A DNA stretch of 36,766 nucleotides from an uncultured Acidobacteriaceae bacterium (GTDB lineage Bacteria > Acidobacteriota > Terriglobia > Terriglobales > Acidobacteriaceae), in the NCBI GenBank assembly GCA_903904755.1, contig CAIVDV010000070.1, forward strand, positions 1-36,766, given 5' to 3'. The position numbers were made by a program, and so were the translations under genes. The notes beneath the pieces are model-generated. The model was not told the origin of the DNA, did not search any database, and saw only the letters and a list, made by a program, of their open reading frames with translations. This document shows positions 22,905-29,414 of this stretch, piece by piece (within the stretch, counting starts at the first letter, position 1; the number at the start of each line of letters is the position of its first letter).

Positions 22905-24263
22905 ATGACGGCAGAGGAGTTGGCGGGCAAGCTGGTGGAGTTGCTGGAGGACGCGGAGCGGGTGCTGACGGCGCGGCCGGTTCTGGAAAAGCTGAGCAAG
23001 GATTTTTACTGGTACTCGCCGATACTGAAGCGGCAGCTTGAGGAGAAGACCGGAGATGTGGCGGTGCAGCCGGTATCGACGGAAGAAGTGGTGGCGGTGG
23101 TGCGGTTTGCCTATGCTGCCGGGGTTCCGGTGACGGTGCGGGGCGCGGGAACGGGGAACTATGGGCAGTGCATTCCGCTGGAGGGCGGGATTGTGCTGGA
23201 CCTGAGCCGGATGGACAAGCTGGAAGAGATTACGCCGGATGGTGTGGCGGTGTGCCAGCCGGGGCTGCGGCTGGCTCCGCTGGAGGTGGAGGCGCGCAGG
23301 CAGGACTGGGAGCTGCGGATGTATCCCTCGACGCTGGCGAAGGCGACGGTGGGGGGATTTCTGGCGGGGGGATCGGGCGGGATTGGCAGCGTGACGCATG
23401 GGGGGCTGCGGGATTTTGACAACGTGCGGGCGGTGGAAGTGGTGACGATGGAGGCTGAGCCCAGGGTGGTGAAGCACGAGGGGGAGGCAGTAAGGGAGAT
23501 TCTGCACAGCTGGGGCACGAACGGGGTGATTACGCGGGCGTGGTTTGCGCTGACGCCTGCGGTGGAGTGGGTGCAGGTGACGGCGGCTTTTTTCACGTAC
23601 GAAGAGGGATTTCGGTTTGCGCGGAAGGTGGCGGAGAGCGAGCGGTGGCAGAAGCGGCTGGTGACGGTGTTTGAGTGGCCGATTCCGAGCTTTTTTACGC
23701 CGGTGAAGCAGGTGGTGGCTGAAGGCAAGACGCTGGTGCTGGTGATGATTGCCAACGTGCAGGCCGGTGCGCTGAAGCTGGCGGCCGAGGAGGCGGGCGG
23801 CAAGGTGACGTTTGTGGGGCCGTATACGGGGCCGAAGTCGCAGCCGCTGATGAGCGACTACACCTGGAACCACACGACGCTGTGGGCGATGAAGGCGGAC
23901 CCGAAGTGGACGTACCTGCAGGCGGGATTCTTGCCGGAGCGGTGCATGGAGCAGTTCCGGCTGCTGCGGGAAAAGTATGGAGAGGAAATCCTCTTCCATA
24001 TCGAGTTCATGAAGAACGGCGAGGGCGTGGTGGTGCCGGGCGGGATTCCGCTGGTGTACTACACGACGGATGAGCGGCTGAAAGAGATGATTGCATACTG
24101 CCGGGAGATTGGGGTGTTCATTGCGAATCCGCATGTAAACAACCTGGAGGATGGCGGGCGGTTCCGGAGTGACAACGTGCAACTGGCGGCGAAGAGGAAG
24201 TATGACCCGAAGGGGTTGCTGAATCCGGGGAAGATGCTGAGCTTTGAAGTGCAGCGGAGCTAG
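22905..24263 (+). CDS. FAD-linked oxidase (PCMH-type FAD-binding domain)
   Basis: The 452-residue flavoprotein has an N-terminal PCMH-type FAD-binding domain: 'VQPVSTEEVVAVVRFAYAAGVPVTVRGAGTGNYG' spans residues 49-83, and 'KATVGGFLAGGSGGIGSVTHGG' follows. The C-terminal half is a substrate domain ending 'KYDPKGLLNPGKML', as in GlcD/D-lactate dehydrogenase relatives. It would oxidise a hydroxyl or amine-bearing substrate and reduce FAD; the electron acceptor and substrate are unknown. The ATG at 22905 lies five bases after AAGGAG; the GTG at 22899 overlaps that site and is rejected. It sits between the deaminase and creatininase genes, suggesting a step in the same pathway. Confidence 0.87.
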   Translation: MTAEELAGKLVELLEDAERVLTARPVLEKLSKDFYWYSPILKRQLEEKTGDVAVQPVSTEEVVAVVRFAYAAGVPVTVRGAGTGNYGQCIPLEGGIVLDLSRMDKLEEITPDGVAVCQPGLRLAPLEVEARRQDWELRMYPSTLAKATVGGFLAGGSGGIGSVTHGGLRDFDNVRAVEVVTMEAEPRVVKHEGEAVREILHSWGTNGVITRAWFALTPAVEWVQVTAAFFTYEEGFRFARKVAESERWQKRLVTVFEWPIPSFFTPVKQVVAEGKTLVLVMIANVQAGALKLAAEEAGGKVTFVGPYTGPKSQPLMSDYTWNHTTLWAMKADPKWTYLQAGFLPERCMEQFRLLREKYGEEILFHIEFMKNGEGVVVPGGIPLVYYTTDERLKEMIAYCREIGVFIANPHVNNLEDGGRFRSDNVQLAAKRKYDPKGLLNPGKMLSFEVQRS

Positions 24264-24280
24264 CGTAGTGGTGGTTCCCC

Positions 24281-24301
24281 GGTCCCCAAGTGCGAGGGAC
24301 C
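24281..24301 (+). other. Intra-operon GC-rich hairpin
   Basis: GGTCCC (24281-24286) and GGGACC (24296-24301) can pair around a 9-base loop, followed by a further GC-rich, partly self-complementary run to about 24330. This 94-bp gap is the largest in the catabolic part of the plus-strand run. It may be an mRNA-processing or attenuating structure, without direct proof. Confidence 0.3.
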
Positions 24302-24357
24302 GTGGGCACCGCCGGGGGTCCCCGCCGGGTACAGGTGGGAGTGAGGAGAGAGTTGCG

Positions 24358-25152
24358 ATGCGGACATGGGTACCGGATGCGAGGAATTTTGCTTATTTGA
24401 ACTGGAAGCAGGTGGATGCGCTGCCCAGAGAGAAGACGTTGCTGGTGCTGGGCACGGCGGCGGTGGAGCAGCATGGGCACCACTTGCCGCTGGCCACCGA
24501 TACGCTGTGCAACAACCTGCTGCTGGGCAAGGCGCTGGAGCTGATTCCGGCGGAGGTGCCGATTTACGCGCTGCCGCCGATTTGCTACGGGAAGAGCAAC
24601 GAGCACATCGGTTTTCCCGGGACCCTGTCGGTTTCTGCGGCGACGTTTATGGCGGTGATTCGGGATTTGGGGGCAAGCCTGGCGGCTGGGGGATTCCAGA
24701 AGCTGGTGCTGTACAACTCGCACGGGGGGAACACGAGCCTGGTGGATGTGATGGCGCGGGATCTGCGTGCGGAGTTTGGGCTGCGGACATTTTCGCTGTT
24801 TGGGTCGCCGGGGGCGAAGTTTGACGGGGTGAGCGAGCAGGAGCGGACGTATGGCTTCCACGCCGGTGAGATTGAGACGGCTTACCTGTTGTATGGCACG
24901 CCGGAGCTGGTGGATACGACGGCGTATACGAGCAACTACATTGCGCGGGTGGATGAACCGGAGTTGCTGAAGCCGGAGGGGAGCAGCGCGAATTTTGCCT
25001 GGCTGACGCGGGATATTGCGCCGAGCGGGGTTATGGGCGACCCGACGGCGGCGACGGCGGAAAACGGCGAGAAGTGGGTGCTGCAGGCGGCGCGGGGGAT
25101 CGCGGACCGGCTGCTGGCGATGTATGCGTTTGAGCCGAAGCATGGGGTGTAG
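24358..25152 (+). CDS. Creatininase-family amidohydrolase
   Basis: The 264-residue protein shows all metal and active-site motifs of the creatininase family: 'GTAAVEQHGHHLPLATD' (Glu37, His39, Asp48), 'YNSHGGNTSL' with His122, and 'FHAGEIETAYLL' with Glu171. Members hydrolyse cyclic or formyl amides; known examples act on creatinine, and the ArfB formamide hydrolase of archaeal flavin synthesis belongs here too. The ATG at 24358 follows GAGGAGAG. The gene lies between a flavin oxidase and an alpha/beta hydrolase, so it likely opens or deformylates a nitrogen heterocycle made by the preceding enzymes. That is inference. Confidence 0.88.
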   Translation: MRTWVPDARNFAYLNWKQVDALPREKTLLVLGTAAVEQHGHHLPLATDTLCNNLLLGKALELIPAEVPIYALPPICYGKSNEHIGFPGTLSVSAATFMAVIRDLGASLAAGGFQKLVLYNSHGGNTSLVDVMARDLRAEFGLRTFSLFGSPGAKFDGVSEQERTYGFHAGEIETAYLLYGTPELVDTTAYTSNYIARVDEPELLKPEGSSANFAWLTRDIAPSGVMGDPTAATAENGEKWVLQAARGIADRLLAMYAFEPKHGV

Positions 25153-25156
25153 CGGG

Positions 25157-26881
25157 ATGGTGGATTGCGGGGCTGGAGTTCGGCTGGAGCGAGGCCTGCG
25201 GTGCCGTATGACGGACGGGGTGGAGCTGGTGGCGGACCAGTATCTGCCGGGGCCGGCGCATGGGCGAGGGCCGTGGCCGACGCTGCTGATGCGGCAGCCC
25301 TATGGGAGGGACATTGCCTCGACGGTGGTGTACGCGCACCCGGTATGGTGGGCGAGCCGCGGGTATCACGTGGTGATTCAGGATGTGCGCGGCCGCGGGG
25401 ATTCCGGGGGGGATTTTTATGCTTTCCGGAACGAAGGGCGCGACGGGGCGGAGACGATTGGCTGGGTGCGGGGGCTTGCGGCTTCGAATGGGAAGGTTGG
25501 GATGTACGGCTTCAGCTACCAGGGGGCGACGCAGTTGCTGGCGGCGGCGGAGCAGCCGGAGGGGCTGATGTGTATTGCGCCGCATATGGCGGCGGTGGAT
25601 TTGTACCACGGGTGGATGTATCACCAGGGGGCGCTGCGGCTGGGCTCGGCGCTGGGGTGGGGGATACAGATGCTGCGGGAGGATGCGCGGCGGCGGGGAT
25701 TGCGGGCGGCGAGCGACCGGCTGGAGGCGGCGTGGGCGCGGATGAGGGAGCAGCCGTTGACGGTGCCTTACGGCAGCCATGCGGCGATTGCCGATCCGGA
25801 ACTGCCGGGGTATGTGCGGGACTGGATGAGCCACCGGATGCCGGACGGGGATGGGCAGAGGTTCTGGAGCGAGCTGGATGTGAGTACGCGGCTGGACCGG
25901 ATACAGGTGCCGGCGCTGCATGTGGCGGGGTGGTATGACCTGTATCTGGCGGGGTCGGTGGCGGGGTACCTGGCGCTGCGGGCTGGGGCGGGAAGCGAGT
26001 TTGCGCGGGAGAACCAGTATTTGTTGGCCGGGCCGTGGGTGCATATTCCGTGGGGTGACCGGGTGGGCGACCGGGATCTGGGTGCGGCGGCGAACCTGGA
26101 TACGGATGGGTTGCTGCTGAAGTGGTTTGACCATTGGCTCAAAGACGGAAAGAGCTGGGATGAGCCGCGGGTGAAGCATTTTGCGTTGGGGGAGAACCGC
26201 TGGCATGAGGCCCAGGAGTGGCCGGCTGCGGGTAAGGTCAGCCTGTATCTGCACAGTGCCGGGCGAGCGAATTCGCGCAAGGGCGATGGAAGGCTTGCGG
26301 CGGGGAAGCCGGCCGGCGAGGAGCCGCGGGATGAGTTTGTGTACGACCCGGAGGTTCCGGTGATGGGGCCGGGCGGGGTGGATGGATTGAACGGGCCGCG
26401 GGACCAGGCGGCGATGGAACTGGGGAACAACCTGCTGGTGTACCGGACTGCGGAGCTGGGCGGGCGGGTGCATGTTTTTGGCACGCCGAGGGTGAGGCTG
26501 TGGGCGGCGACGAGTGCCGGGAGTGCGGATTTTACGGCGAAGCTGGTGCGGGGGATGGCAGGCGGCCGGGTGGAGTTTGTGTCGATTGGGATTGCGCGGT
26601 CGAGCTGGCTGTTCCGGGAGGGGTATGAGGCGGACCGGGTGCAGTGCTGGGAGTTTGAGCTGGAGCCGACGTCCCTGGTGCTTGGTGAAGAGGAGTGGAT
26701 TGGGCTGGAAGTGGCGAGTTCGGCGTTTCCGCTGTATGACCGAAATCCCTCGACCGGGGTGAGTGCGGAGCTGGCGGACAACTGGAACTGGGCGCGGTCG
26801 ACGCAGCAGGTGGCGCATACGGCGGAGTGGCCGAGCGCGCTGCTGCTGCCGGTGCTGGAGGGGGGCGAATGGCTGAAGTAA
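25157..26881 (+). CDS. CocE/NonD family alpha/beta hydrolase
   Basis: The 574-residue protein matches the CocE/NonD (S15-like) group. The N-terminal catalytic domain has 'TLLMRQPYGRD', 'GYHVVIQDVRGRGDSGG' and the nucleophile elbow 'GMYGFSYQG' (Ser120). 'VPALHVAGWYDLY' supplies the Asp region, 'LLAGPWVHIPWG' the His region, and the last 200 residues form a jelly-roll beta domain. The family includes cocaine esterase, glutaryl-7-ACA acylase and X-Pro peptidases, so it cleaves an ester or amide. The ATG at 25157 is four bases after the creatininase stop; the frame upstream overlaps that gene and is disregarded. An alternative start is ATG 25208. Confidence 0.87.
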   Translation: MVDCGAGVRLERGLRCRMTDGVELVADQYLPGPAHGRGPWPTLLMRQPYGRDIASTVVYAHPVWWASRGYHVVIQDVRGRGDSGGDFYAFRNEGRDGAETIGWVRGLAASNGKVGMYGFSYQGATQLLAAAEQPEGLMCIAPHMAAVDLYHGWMYHQGALRLGSALGWGIQMLREDARRRGLRAASDRLEAAWARMREQPLTVPYGSHAAIADPELPGYVRDWMSHRMPDGDGQRFWSELDVSTRLDRIQVPALHVAGWYDLYLAGSVAGYLALRAGAGSEFARENQYLLAGPWVHIPWGDRVGDRDLGAAANLDTDGLLLKWFDHWLKDGKSWDEPRVKHFALGENRWHEAQEWPAAGKVSLYLHSAGRANSRKGDGRLAAGKPAGEEPRDEFVYDPEVPVMGPGGVDGLNGPRDQAAMELGNNLLVYRTAELGGRVHVFGTPRVRLWAATSAGSADFTAKLVRGMAGGRVEFVSIGIARSSWLFREGYEADRVQCWEFELEPTSLVLGEEEWIGLEVASSAFPLYDRNPSTGVSAELADNWNWARSTQQVAHTAEWPSALLLPVLEGGEWLK

Positions 26882-27690
26882 CGCAAGTGGAGCGGCCGGT
26901 AAAGCTGGCGGCCAATTTTCCCGAGATTGCGATTGAAGGTGTGACCAAGAAGTTTCGGGAGGGGGCGACGGCGCTGGAGAATGTGTCGTTTGGGGTGGAG
27001 AAGGGCGAGTTTGTTTCGCTGCTGGGGCCATCGGGGTGCGGGAAGTCGACGCTGCTGAAGTTGGTGGCGGGGCTTTCGAGCGTGACCGAGGGAACGGTGA
27101 CGGTGAACGGGATGACGCCGAAGAATGCGCGGGAGCTGGTGAGCTTTATCTTCCAGGATGCGACGCTGCTGCCGTGGCGGACGGTGGAGCGGAATGTGGG
27201 CCTGGGGCTGGAGTTGGAGCGGGTGGCGCGGCCGACGCGGGAAGAGACCGTGCGGCAGATGCTGAAGGTGGTGGGGCTGGAGAAGGTGGCGAAGCGGTAT
27301 CCGCGGCAGTTGTCGGGTGGGATGAAGATGCGGGTTTCGATTGCGCGGGCGCTGGTGAGCCGGCCGCGGATTCTGCTGCTGGACGAGCCCTTTGCGGCGC
27401 TGGACGAGATGAGCCGCGACCGTATGAATGAGGAGTTGCTGAGGCTGTACCTGGAGCAGCAGTGGACGGTGATGTTTGTGACGCACTCGGTGGCGGAGGC
27501 AGTGTTTTTGTCGACGCGGATTGTGATTCTGGCGCCGCATCCAGGGAGGGTGGCGCATGTGGAAGAGGTGCGGCTACCGTGGCCGAGGACCGAGGAGACG
27601 CGAATGACAGAGGAGTTTGAGCACGAGGTGGGCAGGATATCGCGGCTGCTGCGCGGGGTGAAGTCTGGCGAAGCCAGGGAGGTGGCATGA
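26869..27690 (+). CDS. ABC transporter ATP-binding protein (NitT/TauT type)
   Basis: The 273-residue ATPase has Walker A GPSGCGKST (residues 53-61), a Q-loop 'IFQDATLLPW', the signature LSGGMKMR (148-155), Walker B 'ILLLDEP' and a switch 'FVTHSVAEAVFL'. The 'DATLLPW' Q-loop is typical of the nitrate/sulfonate/taurine/pyrimidine importer group. The ATG at 26869 follows GGAGGGGGG and overlaps the preceding hydrolase by 13 bases; it overlaps the permease by four. It would energise import of the ligand bound by the lipoprotein encoded at 19831-20823. Confidence 0.93.
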   Translation: MAEVTQVERPVKLAANFPEIAIEGVTKKFREGATALENVSFGVEKGEFVSLLGPSGCGKSTLLKLVAGLSSVTEGTVTVNGMTPKNARELVSFIFQDATLLPWRTVERNVGLGLELERVARPTREETVRQMLKVVGLEKVAKRYPRQLSGGMKMRVSIARALVSRPRILLLDEPFAALDEMSRDRMNEELLRLYLEQQWTVMFVTHSVAEAVFLSTRIVILAPHPGRVAHVEEVRLPWPRTEETRMTEEFEHEVGRISRLLRGVKSGEAREVA

Positions 27691-28478
27691 AGCGGCAACT
27701 GTGGCTGGCAGCCAATAGCCTGGTGGTGTTTCTGCTGCTGCTGGTGGTGTGGCAGGTAGCGGTGAAGGCGCTGCATGTGCCGGCGTATATGCTGCCGGGG
27801 CCGCGGGCGGTGGCGCGGGCGGTGGTGGAGCGTTTTGGGTCGCTGGAGCAGAGTTTTCTGCTGACGGCCGAAGAAGCCGTGGTAGGCTTGCTGGCGAGCA
27901 TTGCTGTGGGAGTTGCGGTGTCCTTAATGTTTGCGCAGTTCAGTTTGCTGCGGCGGGTGCTGTATCCGTATACGATTCTGTTGCAGACGGTGCCGATTGT
28001 GGCGATTGCTCCGCTGATTTTGATGTGGGCGGGGCCGGGTCTGATTTCTGTGGCGATGGTGGCGTTTTTAATATGCCTGCCGCCGATGATTGCCAACACC
28101 ACGCAGGGGCTGGTGAGCGTGGAGGAGAATCTGGTGCATCTGTTTCTGATGCACAAGGCGACGCCGATGCAGGTGCTGCTGCAGTTGCGTTTGCCACATG
28201 CCTTGCCGAATCTGTTTGTGGGGATTCGGATCTCGGCCGGGATTGCGGTGATTGGGGCGATTACGGGCGAGTTGTTTGCGGGATCGAGCCGGGTGGGCGA
28301 GGGCGGACTGGGGTACTCGATTTTGTACGCGAGCGGCCAGTTGGAGACGGATTATCTATTTGCGCTGGTGGCAGCGGCGGCGGTACTGGGGTTTGTGTTT
28401 TTCTTTGCCGGGATGTTTTTGGAGTGGTACTTTTTGCACAACTGGCACGAAGGAAGCCGGTTGGAGACACAGGAATAG
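27687..28478 (+). CDS. ABC transporter permease (NitT/TauT type)
   Basis: The 263-residue inner-membrane protein has about six transmembrane helices and the EAA-type coupling loop 'LHLFLMHKATPMQVLLQLRLPHALPNLFVGIRI' across residues 150-182, which contacts the ATPase. 'QTVPIVAIAPLILMWAG' is typical of the SsuC/TauC/ThiX branch of importers. It starts four bases inside the ATPase gene, so the two are translationally coupled. The third component, the binding protein, is encoded on the opposite arm. Confidence 0.93.
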   Translation: MKRQLWLAANSLVVFLLLLVVWQVAVKALHVPAYMLPGPRAVARAVVERFGSLEQSFLLTAEEAVVGLLASIAVGVAVSLMFAQFSLLRRVLYPYTILLQTVPIVAIAPLILMWAGPGLISVAMVAFLICLPPMIANTTQGLVSVEENLVHLFLMHKATPMQVLLQLRLPHALPNLFVGIRISAGIAVIGAITGELFAGSSRVGEGGLGYSILYASGQLETDYLFALVAAAAVLGFVFFFAGMFLEWYFLHNWHEGSRLETQE

Positions 28479-28515
28479 TGCTAAGTTTTCTCTAGGGTAA
28501 ACGTACGGGGGGATT

Positions 28516-29337
28516 ATGCTTCGCTTGGAAACTGCAACGGGGTGGTGGTTGATTACGCACCCGGATCATGCACAACTGGCAGGAGAGTTTGCCAGGGCGT
28601 GGGGGAACCAGCAGTTTCGGCGTCCCGAGCCCCGAACGCGGGTGTTGCTGGGCATTGCCAGCCACGACAACGGATGGGCTGCGCGCGACGAGCATCCGCA
28701 GATTACGCGGCAAGGCAAGCCATCGGCTTTTTCCATTGAGCTGGTGGGCAAGTACTCGGCCTTTGAAGAGATTGACCTGGAAGACTACCTGGCGGTGCGT
28801 GAGCAGGCAGTGCAGATTATTGCCGAGCGCGATGCGTACGCTGCGATGCTGATTGCGATGCACACGTACAACCTGCTGACTGAGCGGGCGGACCGCAGCA
28901 CGATTGCCGCGAAACAGTTGCCCCTGCTGGATGAGTTTCTGGATGACTTGCTGAGCTTTCAGCAGATGCTGCTGGAAAACATTGAGGCAGACTCGCTACT
29001 GATGGAAGTGGAGAAGAGCGAGGAGCGGGTTGAGGAGAACTTCCGGTTGCTGCAGGCGTGCGACAACCTGAGCCTGCTGACGTGCGTTGCGTTTGACCGG
29101 CCGGCGACGCTGCTGCATCCGCTGCCGTTGAATAACGGGCATACGTCCGAGGTAAAAGTGGAGCCGCTGGGTGAGCGATATTTTCGGCTGACGCCGTGGC
29201 CGTTTGCGGAAGATCGGCTGACTTTCAGCTTCCCGGCGCGGCACGTGACGGGGCATTTGTTTGGCAGTTCGCGTGACCTGGAGCACCTGTTTTATGGGGC
29301 TCCGGTGGAGCGGCTGACGGTGACGCTGACGCGGTAA
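28516..29337 (+). CDS. DUF3891 family protein
   Basis: The 273-residue protein matches the DUF3891 pattern. It has conserved N-terminal 'WLITHPDHAQLAGEFARAWG', then 'GIASHDNGW', and 'LIAMHTYNLLTE', with histidines and an Asp placed as in HD-type metal phosphohydrolases. The C-terminal part has 'LSLLTCVAFDRPA' and a beta-rich end. No activity is established for the family; an HD-like metal hydrolase is my inference. A GGGGGGA site precedes the ATG. It is the last gene of the plus-strand run, 37 bases after the permease, and is followed by a terminator. Confidence 0.75.
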   Translation: MLRLETATGWWLITHPDHAQLAGEFARAWGNQQFRRPEPRTRVLLGIASHDNGWAARDEHPQITRQGKPSAFSIELVGKYSAFEEIDLEDYLAVREQAVQIIAERDAYAAMLIAMHTYNLLTERADRSTIAAKQLPLLDEFLDDLLSFQQMLLENIEADSLLMEVEKSEERVEENFRLLQACDNLSLLTCVAFDRPATLLHPLPLNNGHTSEVKVEPLGERYFRLTPWPFAEDRLTFSFPARHVTGHLFGSSRDLEHLFYGAPVERLTVTLTR

Positions 29338-29363
29338 GCCGAGCGAAGCTGGCGGGAAATGGA

Positions 29364-29391
29364 AGAGGCCGGGGAGAAATCCCCGGCCTCT
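29364..29391 (+). terminator. Rho-independent terminator between convergent units
   Basis: AGAGGCCGGGGA (29364-29375) and TCCCCGGCCTCT (29380-29391) form a perfect 12-bp stem around a GAAA loop. CAGGTTTTG follows on the plus strand. It lies 26 bases after the DUF3891 stop and 23 bases beyond the GH3 stop on the other strand, so it probably works in both directions. Confidence 0.85.
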
Positions 29392-29414
29392 CAGGTTTTG
29401 GGTTGATGGCTCGG

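Noticed and set aside
22296-24182. A 628-residue minus-strand open frame opposite the deaminase and FAD oxidase genes.
   Set aside because: It is rich in His, Arg, Pro and Gln, which is typical of GC-driven shadows, and has no recognisable domain. The plus strand encodes two well-supported enzymes.
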